The notes: a model not told the origin generated them from the sequence alone. 64,000 nucleotides of DNA from Gammaproteobacteria bacterium (GCA_030427485.1 JAUICG010000003.1:1-64000), one strand, 5' to 3'; positions 18,459-27,632 are shown, counted from the first letter of the stretch. Made by a program: numbers and translations.

Positions 18459-18816
18459 CGGCTGGATACAGGCGGGTGGCAAATTCGGTTAACACGTCGT
18501 TTTCATCGAAAAAGAAGATGGCGCGGTCATAGCGGGTATCGATCCGCATCCGGTTGTACAGGATCAGAACCAGGCCGTCACCTTCAGAGTGTTCGAACAG
18601 GTAGTACAAGGCCGATTCGCCGTCCAGGGCGATGACCTGTGAGGGCGGGCCGAGCATGGCCAGCACATCGCGCCGCGTGCTCTGGCCGTTGACCAGCTTC
18701 CCGGTTACCGCTGACTGCCAGTTAACCTCCACGCCGCGCTTGCTTTCAAACTGGGCGCATCCGCTCAATATAACAGCGCAGAGCACCAGAGCGATGGATC
18801 CGGCGGATAGTTTCAT
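18448..18816 (-). CDS. Small BamE/SmpA-like lipoprotein
   Basis: From ATG 18816 the protein is 122 residues with a lipoprotein signal (lipobox LSGC). An extra 35 upstream in-frame residues lack a start signal and would bury the signal peptide. The segment LVNGQSTRRDVLAMLGPPSQVIALDGESALYYLFE follows the SmpA/OmlA fold pattern (G-x-S-x-x-[DE]-V-x-x-x-L-G-x-P). It ends with FFFDENDVLTEFATR. BamE itself is usually encoded next to fur, so this is a paralogous envelope lipoprotein of unknown role. It leads the two-gene lipoprotein operon. Confidence 0.65.
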   Translation of the reverse strand: MKLSAGSIALVLCAVILSGCAQFESKRGVEVNWQSAVTGKLVNGQSTRRDVLAMLGPPSQVIALDGESALYYLFEHSEGDGLVLILYNRMRIDTRYDRAIFFFDENDVLTEFATRLYPADEG

Positions 18817-19132
18817 AGTGTGTTTTCCAGTAGAATTGCAGTTCAGGGGCACAGAATAGGCTATTACCCGCGTTGACGCCAAGTAAGGAAGTGTTTCTTT
18901 TTTGCCTGAAAACACCTGCAAAGCCGCGCCCCTCAGCCCTCCGAAGTGTTATCTGCCGCACATTTTTTCGGGTTTCTAACTGCGCCGCGAAGGTGCGAGG
19001 GTAACAAGTTGGTAGCCAATACCCTATAGTGGGGCTGCAGATCTCGCGCCCGGTGGGTTGCTACACGGCGGCAAATTGATTGACACGCAGCCTGCCGCTG
19101 CGGTGAAACGGGAGTGGGAAAGGAAACAGAAT
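18817..19132. other. Divergent intergenic region between the lipoprotein operon and malonyl-CoA decarboxylase
   Basis: No coding sequence or repeat is convincing here. The region must hold divergent promoters. I could not pick out a -35/-10 pair better than chance. Confidence 0.4.
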
Positions 19133-20506
19133 ATGCCGGAAGAACAGTTCAACGACGAGCAATCATCCCAGGAGGCTGTGCGCTCCTACGCGGATTTCCC
19201 CGCCCGTACCTTTACCACATTGGGTAGAACCCTGAGTTCCGTGCTGGTCGTCGGTCGCGATCTGCTGGAAAGGCGGCGCACCAGCCAGCCGGCGCCGCGC
19301 TCATCGGTCGCCAACCTGATTGCATTGTGCGAGGATCTCCTGGAGCACCGGGGAGAGGCGTCTGGACTGGCGCTGGCGAGTGAGGTGGCTACCGGCTATC
19401 GGCAACTGCCCGCAGCCGAGCGTCTGGAGTTCTTCGCGGCACTGGCCAGGGATTTTGAGGTGGACAGGGACGCAGTGCTGGGCGCGGTAGACAAGTACCG
19501 CGACGATGACTGTATCGAAAACCTGTGGGCCATCAAGAATGCGACAGAGGCGCCCCGCCAAAAATTGTTCCGACGAATCAATATGGCGCCGGAGGGTACC
19601 CGCACCCTGGTCGCAATGCGCGGCCACCTGCTGGAAACGCTGCGAACCCACCCGCAGTTACGCGGCGTGGACTCCGATCTAAAGCACCTGTTTATCTCCT
19701 GGTTTAACAAGGGCTTTCTGGAATTGCGCCGCATAGACTGGTCGTCGCCAGCAAGTGTGCTGGAAAAAATCATCGACTACGAGGCGGTGCACGAGATCAA
19801 TGGCTGGGACGATTTGCGCAGTCGCCTGTGCGACGACCGGCGCTGTTTCGCGTTTTTTCATCCCGCCCTGCCCAACGATCCCCTGGTTTTCGTGGAGATC
19901 GCGCTGACCAACAGTATCCCGGAATCGCTTCCCCCGTTGTTGCTGCCCGAGCGGGCAGGAGCCTCGAACGAGCGCGTAAACACGGTGGTTTTCTATTCAA
20001 TCAGTAATTGCCATCCCGGTCTGGCCGGCATCACGTTTGGCAACTTCCTGATCAAGAGTGTGATCGAGGAACTGAAAAAGGAAAACCAGAAACTGAAATA
20101 CTTTGTCACGCTCTCCCCGGTGCCGGGTTTTCGTACCTGGCTGCTCGACACGGACCTGGAGGGGTTGGTGCCCGGGCACCTGGCAGGGCGTGTAAAGGGT
20201 CCCATGGGTGCCGTGGTGGATGCGCAGGTCTATGACGCACTCTTGAAGCTGTGTGCGCACTACCTGCTGCGTGTGAAGTCGGGCCGCTTGCCGCAGGATC
20301 CGGTCGCGCGGTTTCACCTGGGTAACGGCGCGCAGCTTCACGGTATTCACGGCGGCGCCGATCTGTCGCCAAAAGGGCGTGAGCAGTCTGCCGGGATCAT
20401 GGTCAATTACCTCTACGACCTGCCGAAAATCGAGGAAAACCACGAGGCCTATTTTGACCAGGGCAAGATCGCTGTCTCGAAAGCGGTAAGCCGATTCCTC
20501 GATTAA
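19133..20506 (+). CDS. Malonyl-CoA decarboxylase
   Basis: The start at ATG 19133 (AAAGGAAAC upstream) gives 457 residues, close to the roughly 460-490 of the MCD family. The N-terminal helical domain and the acetyltransferase-like C-terminal domain are both present. VVFYSISNCHPGLAGITFGNFLIKSV, with the catalytic Ser region, and FVTLSPVPGFRTWL are diagnostic, as is the late ARFHLGNGAQLHGIHGGAD with His. It converts malonyl-CoA to acetyl-CoA and CO2, which removes malonate-derived CoA or balances fatty-acid synthesis. It is convergent with the frd operon. Confidence 0.92.
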   Translation: MPEEQFNDEQSSQEAVRSYADFPARTFTTLGRTLSSVLVVGRDLLERRRTSQPAPRSSVANLIALCEDLLEHRGEASGLALASEVATGYRQLPAAERLEFFAALARDFEVDRDAVLGAVDKYRDDDCIENLWAIKNATEAPRQKLFRRINMAPEGTRTLVAMRGHLLETLRTHPQLRGVDSDLKHLFISWFNKGFLELRRIDWSSPASVLEKIIDYEAVHEINGWDDLRSRLCDDRRCFAFFHPALPNDPLVFVEIALTNSIPESLPPLLLPERAGASNERVNTVVFYSISNCHPGLAGITFGNFLIKSVIEELKKENQKLKYFVTLSPVPGFRTWLLDTDLEGLVPGHLAGRVKGPMGAVVDAQVYDALLKLCAHYLLRVKSGRLPQDPVARFHLGNGAQLHGIHGGADLSPKGREQSAGIMVNYLYDLPKIEENHEAYFDQGKIAVSKAVSRFLD

Positions 20507-20574
20507 GCTGCACCGCGGCACGCCGACGTCTGCGGCGAGCGCGTCCGCAGCGGTCCATTGGCGTGCGATGTGGG

Positions 20575-21324
20575 CTAGGCGCCGGTCGCTACCATGCGCC
20601 GGCGCAGGAAGGCGATCTGCGCGGCCAGGGGCAGATCCTTGGGACAATAGTCCTCACAGCCCAGTAACGTCATGCAGCCGAACACGCCCGATTCGTCGCC
20701 GACCAGTGCGTAAAAGTCCGCATCGCTGCGCTCATCCCGCGGATCAAGGCGAAAGCGCATGATCTGGTTCAGTCCCACGGCGCCGACGAAGTCCTCTCGC
20801 ATGCGGGCAGTGCCGCAGGCCGCGATACAGCAGCCGCATTCGATGCAGCGTTCCAGTTCATAGATTCTCTCCGCCAGATCCGGCTCCATGCGCTCTTCCA
20901 ACTGGTCGATATCCGCGCGGTCGAGATCACGCTGGTGCACCCAAGTTTCCAGCCGTTCGGACATTCCCCGCATCCATTTGCCGGTGTTCACGGACAGATC
21001 ACCGATGAGTTCAAAGCCGGGCAGGGGCGCGAGCGTGATGCACTCGGGCAGGTTGCGGGTAAGGGTACGGCAGGCCAGCCCCGGGCGACCGTTGATTATC
21101 ATGCCGCAACTGCCGCAGATTCCCGCGCGACAGACAAAGTCAAACTGCAGTGAGGGGTCCATGGTCTGGCGAATTTCGTTGAGCGCGATAAACAGCGTCA
21201 TGCTCTCCGCTTCCTCCAGTTCAAAGGTCTGCAGACAGGGCTTGCTGGCGGGGTCGTGCGGATTGTGCCGCAGAATACGAATCTGCAGTGAGCGGCGCAC
21301 TTCCTGAACGGGGATCCGGTTCAC
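20575..21324 (-). CDS. frdB: Fumarate reductase/succinate dehydrogenase iron-sulfur subunit
   Basis: The 249-residue protein carries a [2Fe-2S] ferredoxin domain (CRAGICGSCGMII, with a further Cys in RPGLAC). The C-terminal part has CIECGCC plus two further Cys groups (AACGT and GCEDYCPKDLPL) for the [4Fe-4S] and [3Fe-4S] clusters. It passes electrons between the flavoprotein and the haem b subunit. The sequence follows the Wolinella QFR / Bacillus SQR branch (types B/E), not the E. coli SdhB branch. It overlaps frdA by four bases and is last in the frdCAB order. Confidence 0.93.
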   Translation of the reverse strand: MNRIPVQEVRRSLQIRILRHNPHDPASKPCLQTFELEEAESMTLFIALNEIRQTMDPSLQFDFVCRAGICGSCGMIINGRPGLACRTLTRNLPECITLAPLPGFELIGDLSVNTGKWMRGMSERLETWVHQRDLDRADIDQLEERMEPDLAERIYELERCIECGCCIAACGTARMREDFVGAVGLNQIMRFRLDPRDERSDADFYALVGDESGVFGCMTLLGCEDYCPKDLPLAAQIAFLRRRMVATGA

Positions 21325-23303
21325 GACTCATCTCCCAGACGTTGATTGCGTCGGCGTAAATGGGGTGGTAGCAGGTGCTCAAAGGGCATCAGGGCCTGCT
21401 GGCGCGTATAGCGGTCGGCACTGTCGCCGAGTGGCGCCAGCGCCGCACTGATCTGGTGCTTGCGACGCTCGGTGTCGGGGTGTGCGATATGATCTTTGTC
21501 CCCGTATCCGCGCCAGCCGGGCGGCAGTTCCATCGTCATAATATCCAGTGCTTCGTAATCCAGGCTCGGCAGCGTGGCTTCAGGGGCGGGCCAGGTGGCG
21601 AGTGTGCGACGTAACCATTCGCCGTCGTTGCGCCGCGGATAGTCCGCGCGATAGTGTGCGCCGCGACTCTCCGTGCGCTGCAGGGCGCCGTATGCGGTGC
21701 ATTGTGCGAGTTTCAGCATGCGCTGCAAACGGTACGCGGCGACCAGTTCCGGATTGGCTCCGGGCGCGCTGCTGCGCAATGTGATATTGGCGGCGCGGCA
21801 CTGTAATTCCTGCAGGGTGTCGACGGCTTCGCGCAGACGGTCTCCGTGGCGGAAGATGCCCACGTTGCCGGTCATCGTGTCCTGCATCAAGCGGGTGAGT
21901 TCAAAGGCGCTTTCACCACCGTTGCCGCTGCCGATCCCGGCCAGGCGTTGACGTTCGCGCTGGCCGAACTCTTCCACCAGCGCGGTGGATACCTGCAGTT
22001 CTCCCTCGGGTGAATCGCAAAAGTCCGCGATACTGTCGCCGACTATCATGCCAGCCACCACTGTTTCCGCCACGGAGTTGCCACCGAGGCGATTGAAACC
22101 GTGTATATCCCAACAGGCGGACTCCCCGGCTGCGAACAGGCCCCGCAGTTGCGGGCTCTGCCCACGGTGATCGGTGCGTATGCCACCCATGGAGTAATGC
22201 TGCGCCGGTCGCACAGGGATCAGGTCGCGCACCGGGTCGATGCCGAGGAAGTAATGACAGATTTCTTTCACTTCACGCAGATTGCGTTCGATGTGCGCCT
22301 TGCCCAGCAGCCTGATATCCAGCCACAGGTGCTCGCCAAAGCGTCCCTGCACACCGTGTCCGGCGGCAATATGTTCTTCCATGCGCCGCGATACGACATC
22401 CCTGGAGGCGAGTTCCATTTTCTGCGGTTCATAATCCGGCATAAAGCGGTGCCCGGCAGCATCCAGTAATAACCCGCCATCGCCGCGGCAGCCTTCAGTG
22501 ACGAGGATGCCGGCCGGCACAATCGCAGTCGGATGGAATTGAATGGCCTCCATATTGCCGAGGCTGGCGATGCCGGTTTCCAGCGCAATCGCTGCGCCCA
22601 TGCCTTCATTGATCACCGCGTTCGTGGACACGCGGTAGATACGACCGTATCCGCCGGTCGCAATACAGGTGGCCCTGGCGACATAGGCCAGGAGTTTGCC
22701 GCTTTGCAGGTTGCGCACGATAGCGCCGCAGCAGCGCCCGCCGTCGTGAATCAATGCCAGCGCCTCCATGCGTTCATGTACGGGAATCCCGGCGGCAATC
22801 GCCTGGTTGCTCATCGTATACAGCATTGCGTGGCCGGTGCCGTCCGATACGTAGCAGGCGCGCCACTTGCCGGTACCGCCGAAATTGCGCGAGGTAATGA
22901 GCCCGTGGGCGGCGTCGGATTCCGCGATCGTCCTTTTCTGCCCGTCCACGGTGATTTCATGTTCGCCGCGCTGTACCCGGTTCCAGGGGACTCCCCAGGC
23001 GGCGAGTTCGCGGATCGCCTTGGGTGCGGTGTGGGTGAACATGCGCACCACGTGCTGATCGGCCCCCCAGTCGCTGCCACGCACCGTATCGGCAAAGTGG
23101 ATGTCTTCATTGTCGCCGGACGCGCCCAGGCAATTCCCCAGGCTCGCCTGCATGCCGCCCTGCGCTGCTGCCGAATGGGAGCGCTTGGCTGGTACCAGGC
23201 TTAGCACTATGGTCTCGTGGCCGCGGCGCTTCGCACCGATGGCCGCGCGCTGCCCGGCCAGCCCGCCGCCGATGACCAGCACATCGGTATAGATAATCTC
23301 CAT
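21321..23303 (-). CDS. frdA: Fumarate reductase/succinate dehydrogenase flavoprotein subunit
   Basis: The 660-residue subunit has the FAD-binding loop VIGGGLAGQRAA at 11-22 and HSAAAQGG, whose His binds FAD covalently in this family. RPAQHYSMGGIRTD contributes the active-site Arg and His. EGCRGDGG and the C-terminal helical domain with RTESRGAHYR are also present. It interconverts succinate and fumarate at the inner face of the membrane. Whether it runs as oxidase or reductase in this cell is not decided by sequence. An aerobic lifestyle suggests a succinate:quinone reductase. It lies three bases downstream of frdC. Confidence 0.94.
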   Translation of the reverse strand: MEIIYTDVLVIGGGLAGQRAAIGAKRRGHETIVLSLVPAKRSHSAAAQGGMQASLGNCLGASGDNEDIHFADTVRGSDWGADQHVVRMFTHTAPKAIRELAAWGVPWNRVQRGEHEITVDGQKRTIAESDAAHGLITSRNFGGTGKWRACYVSDGTGHAMLYTMSNQAIAAGIPVHERMEALALIHDGGRCCGAIVRNLQSGKLLAYVARATCIATGGYGRIYRVSTNAVINEGMGAAIALETGIASLGNMEAIQFHPTAIVPAGILVTEGCRGDGGLLLDAAGHRFMPDYEPQKMELASRDVVSRRMEEHIAAGHGVQGRFGEHLWLDIRLLGKAHIERNLREVKEICHYFLGIDPVRDLIPVRPAQHYSMGGIRTDHRGQSPQLRGLFAAGESACWDIHGFNRLGGNSVAETVVAGMIVGDSIADFCDSPEGELQVSTALVEEFGQRERQRLAGIGSGNGGESAFELTRLMQDTMTGNVGIFRHGDRLREAVDTLQELQCRAANITLRSSAPGANPELVAAYRLQRMLKLAQCTAYGALQRTESRGAHYRADYPRRNDGEWLRRTLATWPAPEATLPSLDYEALDIMTMELPPGWRGYGDKDHIAHPDTERRKHQISAALAPLGDSADRYTRQQALMPFEHLLPPHLRRRNQRLGDES

Positions 23304-23306
23304 GCC

Positions 23307-24035
23307 CTAGCGAGCCCCCACAGGTGCCGAGGCGGGTCTGTAGCGCTCGCCTGCGCTGTCGGCGTGCTGGTAACCTATGCGCATGTAGGTGAGCAGGCTG
23401 GCGGTGCCGAGGAGAATGAAGAAGGCCAGGATGCACCACATGCCCCTTTTCAGCCTGGCGCGTGTGCGGCCCGCTTGGACGCCGGTCGGCGCGTACCATT
23501 TCATAACAAGGCGATATACACCGATAGCCGCGTGCACATGCACCGTCAACAGGAGCAGGGCGTAGACGATCCAGAAACGCTCGCTCCAGACCCGATCAGC
23601 CGATGCGTAGGGGCCGATGTTCTCGGGTTGGGTAATCACCGTGTACAGGTGCGCGGGAATCAGGAAAAACAGGCAAAAGCCGGTGATGACCTGCACGTAC
23701 CACAAGGTGGTGTCCTCGTGGCGGATTACCCCCAGATGCCGGTTTAGCAATTGGTATTGCCGGCTGCTGCCGGGGAATTTGCGCAGCGCGAGAACTGCGT
23801 GCACCGCGACCAGCAAGAATACCGCGATCCCTGCAGCGGACACCAACAGCGGATACGGCTTGCCGAAAAGCGGCTCGCCCTCAAACATCCTGGACACGGC
23901 GTACATGGCGTCTTCGCCCAGCAGAATGCTCGATTCAAAGAACATGTGGGCCCATATGAACAACACCAGCAGCAGTCCGGAGAGGCTTTGCAAAAGATCC
24001 ATGCGCGCGGACAAAGCGGACAGGGTTTTGGGCAT
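23307..24035 (-). CDS. frdC: Di-haem cytochrome b subunit of a Wolinella-type fumarate reductase/succinate dehydrogenase
   Basis: From ATG 24035 the protein is 242 residues with five membrane helices. It aligns without gaps over most of its length to my memory of Wolinella succinogenes FrdC with an offset of 14. The four haem-ligand histidines appear as H30, H79, H129 and H168 (Wolinella 44, 93, 143, 182). The quinol-site Glu66 equivalent is E52. The E-pathway Glu180 position is H166 (HVH in place of ELH). An upstream extension of 25 residues is possible but unlikely. It leads the frdCAB operon and is divergent from lipA. Confidence 0.9.
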   Translation of the reverse strand: MPKTLSALSARMDLLQSLSGLLLVLFIWAHMFFESSILLGEDAMYAVSRMFEGEPLFGKPYPLLVSAAGIAVFLLVAVHAVLALRKFPGSSRQYQLLNRHLGVIRHEDTTLWYVQVITGFCLFFLIPAHLYTVITQPENIGPYASADRVWSERFWIVYALLLLTVHVHAAIGVYRLVMKWYAPTGVQAGRTRARLKRGMWCILAFFILLGTASLLTYMRIGYQHADSAGERYRPASAPVGAR

Positions 24036-24155
24036 CACAGGCACGTTCCCGAAACGACAGCTCGGGTCGTATAGTAGCTGGAATAGGGTGGGTGGTAAAT
24101 TTCCAGCCACGCGTCCCGGTGCTGCCGCCCGCTGTGTTGTCGTCCGCCGATCCGC

Positions 24156-24161
24156 TATAAT
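24156..24161 (+). promoter_or_regulatory. Probable -10 box for lipA
   Basis: A perfect TATAAT lies 37 bases upstream of the lipA ATG in the 163-bp gap shared with frdC. No good -35 box is at the right spacing. Confidence 0.4.
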
Positions 24162-24198
24162 GCCGTCTTGTCATCGTGAAGTACCGGGGCCAGAGCCT

Positions 24199-25188
24199 AT
24201 GTCCGACCCAGACCGTATTCCCCTCGTGCAGGTGGGCAGCGGTGCCAAGTTTGTCAACGAGCGGGGAATAACCGCGATCAAGGACGGCATCAAGTCCACG
24301 GCCCGCGCGGGTGAACGCTTGCGCAAGCCCGAGTGGCTGCGCGTCCGCGTGCGCGGTGGCGCCACCTTCGAGAAAGTGCAGGATATTGTTCACCAGCACA
24401 AACTGGCCACGGTATGTGAAGAGGCCAAATGCCCCAATATGAGCGAGTGCTGGAGCGCGGGTACCGCTACCATCATGCTGATGGGTGACGTGTGTACGCG
24501 CGCCTGCCGTTTTTGTGCTGTCGACACCGGCAATCCCAGGGGCTGGCTCGACGCGCAGGAGCCGCAGCACACGGCGCGTTCCGTGCAGCTGATGAATCTC
24601 AATTACGTGGTGTTGACATCGGTCAATCGCGATGACCTTGCGGACGGTGGGGCAGGGCATTACGCCGCCTGCGTAAAAGAGGTGAAAGCGCTCAATCCCG
24701 ATACTGCGGTGGAGGCCCTCACCCCGGATTTCCTCGGCGTGTTAACGGATGTCGAAACCGTACTGGATTCAGGTATCGCCGTGTTCGCACAGAATATCGA
24801 GACGGTGCGGCGCCTGACACATCCCGTGCGCGATCCCCGCGCAGGCTATCAGCAGACACTCGACGTACTGGCCCATGCCAAGGCTTATCGCCCCGAGGTG
24901 TTGACCAAGACCAGCCTGATGCTCGGTCTGGGAGAAACCGAGGAGGAAATCAGGGCGTGCATGGATGACCTCATTGCCGCAAAGGTGGATATCCTCACTC
25001 TTGGCCAGTACCTGCAGCCCACGCTCAACCACCATCCGATTGACCGCTATGTCACGCCCGCGGAATTCGAGCAGTACCGGCAGTGGGGCCTGGAGCGCGG
25101 CTTCCTGGAAGTCGTTTCGGGTGTTTTCGTGCGTTCCAGTTACCGCGCGGAGCAGGTACTGGCGAAAAACAATGTGGGCCTGTCATAG
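24199..25188 (+). CDS. lipA: Lipoyl synthase
   Basis: The 329-residue radical-SAM enzyme inserts two sulfurs into octanoyl-protein to make lipoyl cofactors of 2-oxoacid dehydrogenases and the glycine cleavage system. The auxiliary cluster motif [12 protein letters not shown] and the radical-SAM motif CTRACRFC are intact. The C-terminal RSSYRAEQ supplies the Ser ligand of the auxiliary cluster. The start is ATG 24199. A much longer open frame upstream runs through the antisense of frdC and has no homology. No lipB lies beside it, although that is the common pairing. Confidence 0.97.
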   Translation: MSDPDRIPLVQVGSGAKFVNERGITAIKDGIKSTARAGERLRKPEWLRVRVRGGATFEKVQDIVHQHKLATVCEEAKCPNMSECWSAGTATIMLMGDVCTRACRFCAVDTGNPRGWLDAQEPQHTARSVQLMNLNYVVLTSVNRDDLADGGAGHYAACVKEVKALNPDTAVEALTPDFLGVLTDVETVLDSGIAVFAQNIETVRRLTHPVRDPRAGYQQTLDVLAHAKAYRPEVLTKTSLMLGLGETEEEIRACMDDLIAAKVDILTLGQYLQPTLNHHPIDRYVTPAEFEQYRQWGLERGFLEVVSGVFVRSSYRAEQVLAKNNVGLS

Positions 25189-25232
25189 CCCGTCCGGGCG
25201 GCATATCGCTGCATAAACTCACTCAGACGCCC

Positions 25233-26108
25233 GTGCTTGGCGTATCGCTGGGCTGTGTCAGCCTGCTGCGTCTGGACCAGGCCGGCGGGCTTGCGCCGGG
25301 CAACAAGTCGTTCAAACTGCGCGACTATTTCACGCACGCCGCCCGGTCGGGAGCGCGGCGCCTGGTCTCGTTCGGTGGAGCCTGGTCCAATCACCTGCAC
25401 GCGCTGGCCGCGCTCGGCAAGCAGTACGGTATCGATACCGTGGGGATTGTACGCGGAGGGGAGACCAACACGGCCACGCTGGCCGATGCTGCCGCCTGGG
25501 GCATGCGCATTCACCGGGTCAGTCGCACCGAGTACCGTCAGCGCAACGACATCGCGTATCAGCGGGCGCTAAGCGAGCAGTTCGCGCCGTGCCTGTTGAT
25601 CCCTGAAGGCGGGGCATCGCTTATCGGCGCACGCGGTTGCGCGGACATTGGCGTGATCGTTCAGCGCCTGGCGCCGCAGGCGACGAAAATTGTGGTCCCC
25701 GTGGGGACAGGTACGACGCTCGCGGGATTGGTATCCGCGCTCGATTCGGGCTGCGAGGTTATCGGAATTGCCGCGTTGAAGGGGGCGCTCGACCTCGAGC
25801 AGCGAGTTGAGGATGTTCTTCTGCAACTGGCTGCCGATACCGGGGCCCGCTGGTCCGTCCGCCACGATTTTCATGGCGGGGGATTTGCGCGTGCGCCGTC
25901 AGCGCTGCGCGAATTCCTGCTGGCGTTTGAGGCAGTCCAGGGCGTAGAACTCGATCCGGTCTACACCGGCAAAATGCTGTTTGCCATTCACCAGATGGTC
26001 AAAACGGGCGAGTGGGACAGTGAAACACCGGTGTTGGCCATTCATACGGGCGGACTACAGGGGCGCCGGGGCTACCCCTGGCTGGAACAGGGCCGCCACG
26101 TATGCTGA
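25233..26108 (+). CDS. PLP-dependent D-cysteine desulfhydrase / ACC deaminase-like protein
   Basis: The fold-type II PLP pattern is clear. GNKSFKLRDY carries the Schiff-base Lys, FGGAWSNHLHALAALGKQYG follows, and VVPVGTGTTLAGL is the phosphate-binding loop. FDPVYTGK-type residues occur as LDPVYTGKMLF. The family cleaves D-cysteine or 1-aminocyclopropane-1-carboxylate. Homology seems to begin some 10-15 residues before GTG 25233, but no ATG, GTG or TTG lies there. The next in-frame start, GTG 25083, would overlap lipA by 106 bases. The true start is therefore uncertain and may be a rare codon such as CTG 25209. Confidence 0.78.
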   Translation: MLGVSLGCVSLLRLDQAGGLAPGNKSFKLRDYFTHAARSGARRLVSFGGAWSNHLHALAALGKQYGIDTVGIVRGGETNTATLADAAAWGMRIHRVSRTEYRQRNDIAYQRALSEQFAPCLLIPEGGASLIGARGCADIGVIVQRLAPQATKIVVPVGTGTTLAGLVSALDSGCEVIGIAALKGALDLEQRVEDVLLQLAADTGARWSVRHDFHGGGFARAPSALREFLLAFEAVQGVELDPVYTGKMLFAIHQMVKTGEWDSETPVLAIHTGGLQGRRGYPWLEQGRHVC

Positions 26109-26118
26109 ACCCCTGCCG

Positions 26119-26448
26119 CTACTGCAGATTGCACGCTTTTCTGATCTCGCTGATCTTGGTATCCAGTTTCTTGTTGTATTCACCGGTGCCAATCTCGAAA
26201 CTGTCTTTTTCACTGCCGCCGAACATGTGAGCCACGGCGCCGATCGGAATAATAGAGCTGGCCCCGTCTTCAATTTCCTGTGCTGTTCGCGCTTTCTCAC
26301 TGGTCAGTGTCTTGATATCGGCAGGCGCGGTGGCACAGTCTATAGGCGCATCGAGATTGGCCTGTACTTCTTTCTGCGGCGCCGGGGCCTGTGTTGAACA
26401 GCCGGCCAATAATGCGAGTGCGACGAGTGACGGGGTAAGTGCTTTCAT
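26119..26448 (-). CDS. Small hypothetical lipoprotein
   Basis: The 109-residue protein from ATG 26448 has GGAG seven bases upstream. Its short lipoprotein signal ends in LLAGC (lipobox at about 12-16). The mature part is Ala/Pro/Gln-rich at first, then has two Cys (CATAP and KACNLQ) that may pair in the periplasm, around a Gly/Ala segment (IIPIGAVAHMFGG). I recognise no named family. It is the only gene downstream of the AraC regulator on this strand and may be read from the same transcript. Confidence 0.65.
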   Translation of the reverse strand: MKALTPSLVALALLAGCSTQAPAPQKEVQANLDAPIDCATAPADIKTLTSEKARTAQEIEDGASSIIPIGAVAHMFGGSEKDSFEIGTGEYNKKLDTKISEIRKACNLQ

Positions 26449-26545
26449 TGAAAATCTCCATGTCATTGCGGAAGGGGGTGTCGCGCCTAATAGTGACACA
26501 ATCCAGCTCGACGGTCTGCACTTGATTATCCGCGCTGCCCCCCGG

Positions 26546-27568
26546 TTAGCGGCGTCGCCACGCCGCCGGGGATTCGCCGTACCAGCGTTTGAATGCGCGC
26601 GTGAAGTTTGCCGCTTCGCGATAGCCGAGTATTTCCGCAATGTCCGCTACCTTGAGTCGCGCGTCCTGCAGCAGGCGCTCCGCATATTCGCGGCGCAAGG
26701 TTTCCAGCACAGTCTTGTAGGCGGTTTGTTCCCGCCGTAATTTTCGGATCAGCGTACGCGGTGTCAGGTGCATCGACTCGGCTACTTCCTCCAGGGTTGG
26801 CGCCGCGACTGCTTCCCCGGCGTGCAGCAATTGCGTATCGAAGTGATTGCTGAGTCGATTGCGCACCGCCACAGCGACGCTGCCGGCCTGCTCACGGGCT
26901 GCAATCTGTTCACGGCATTTGATCACATTGGCGCGGTACACAGATTCATCATAAAGAGGCGAGGGCAGGTGGCGCCACGCCAGCGGTACTGCGATGCTGT
27001 TTTCGTCCGCGTCGAATACGACCGTGCTGTCGAACCCGCTCCGGAGCTGCGCGCAGTCCCTGGGCTGCGGATGGGCAAAACTGACCAGGACGTTTTTGCC
27101 GACGCGGTGACCGAGAATCGCGGACAACAATTCTTCCACTACCTTGAGAACGACCTCCACCAACCACTCGGCGAAATCCGCTTCGCCGGTGGCATCCTGC
27201 ACCTGCAGCATATAGTGCGTGGCGGTCGCGCATGTCCAGGCGCGAAAGGACGTGTTCCGGCTTTCGTGCAGTGCCCCCATCACATCAAGGCTTTCGCCCA
27301 GTGTCGGCGCACTCAGTGCCGCGAAACCCACCGGCCCGTGCGCGGCTATATTGAACTGCGCGCCAAGCCGTACCGTCCAGGCGCGATCATCTGCACAGCG
27401 GTCATAGTTGCGAAACAGCTTGGCAAGGTCGACGGCGTCGATGAACTCCATGTCTGTCAGTGCGGCTTCTGTGAGGGGAATACCGCGCAGCAGTTCCGCG
27501 GCCGGCGCTATCCCGGATTGCAGCACGAGGCGGGCATAGGCCGCTGACAATTCAACTTTTCTGGGCAC
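26546..27568 (-). CDS. AraC-family regulator next to alkB
   Basis: The 340-residue protein starts at GTG 27568. The N-terminal two-thirds match the Arabinose-bd-type ligand domain used by OruR-like regulators. The C-terminal 100 residues hold the two helix-turn-helix motifs, ending with VADIAEILGYREAANFTRAFKRWYGESPAAWRRR. This sub-family often sits divergently beside alkane or fatty-acid genes. Here the start is 129 bp from alkB, with a palindrome between, so it is the likely alkB activator. The effector, perhaps a fatty acid or alcohol, is not shown by sequence. Confidence 0.88.
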   Translation of the reverse strand: MPRKVELSAAYARLVLQSGIAPAAELLRGIPLTEAALTDMEFIDAVDLAKLFRNYDRCADDRAWTVRLGAQFNIAAHGPVGFAALSAPTLGESLDVMGALHESRNTSFRAWTCATATHYMLQVQDATGEADFAEWLVEVVLKVVEELLSAILGHRVGKNVLVSFAHPQPRDCAQLRSGFDSTVVFDADENSIAVPLAWRHLPSPLYDESVYRANVIKCREQIAAREQAGSVAVAVRNRLSNHFDTQLLHAGEAVAAPTLEEVAESMHLTPRTLIRKLRREQTAYKTVLETLRREYAERLLQDARLKVADIAEILGYREAANFTRAFKRWYGESPAAWRRR

Positions 27569-27599
27569 GGTTTAACCTTAGCGCCCCCCGGGCGATTTG

Positions 27600-27632
27600 T
27601 CACTAAATGATAGATATTATGTCTTTTAGTGA
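27600..27632. promoter_or_regulatory. Inverted repeat and -10 box in the araC-alkB divergent promoter
   Basis: TCACTAAA (27600-27607) and TTTAGTGA (27625-27632) form a perfect 8-bp inverted repeat with 17 bases between. Inside it TATTAT (27615-27620) is a good -10 towards alkB but no fair -35 precedes it, as expected for an activator-dependent promoter. A binding site for the AraC regulator is plausible. Confidence 0.5.

Noticed and set aside
20529..20549. CTGCGG/CCGCAG stem between malonyl-CoA decarboxylase and frdB
   Set aside because: Six base pairs around a nine-base loop in GC-rich DNA, with no T-tract.
23617..24198. Extension of the lipA frame upstream through the frdC region
   Set aside because: The extra residues show no lipoyl-synthase homology. 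The extension exists only because the antisense frame of frdC stays open.
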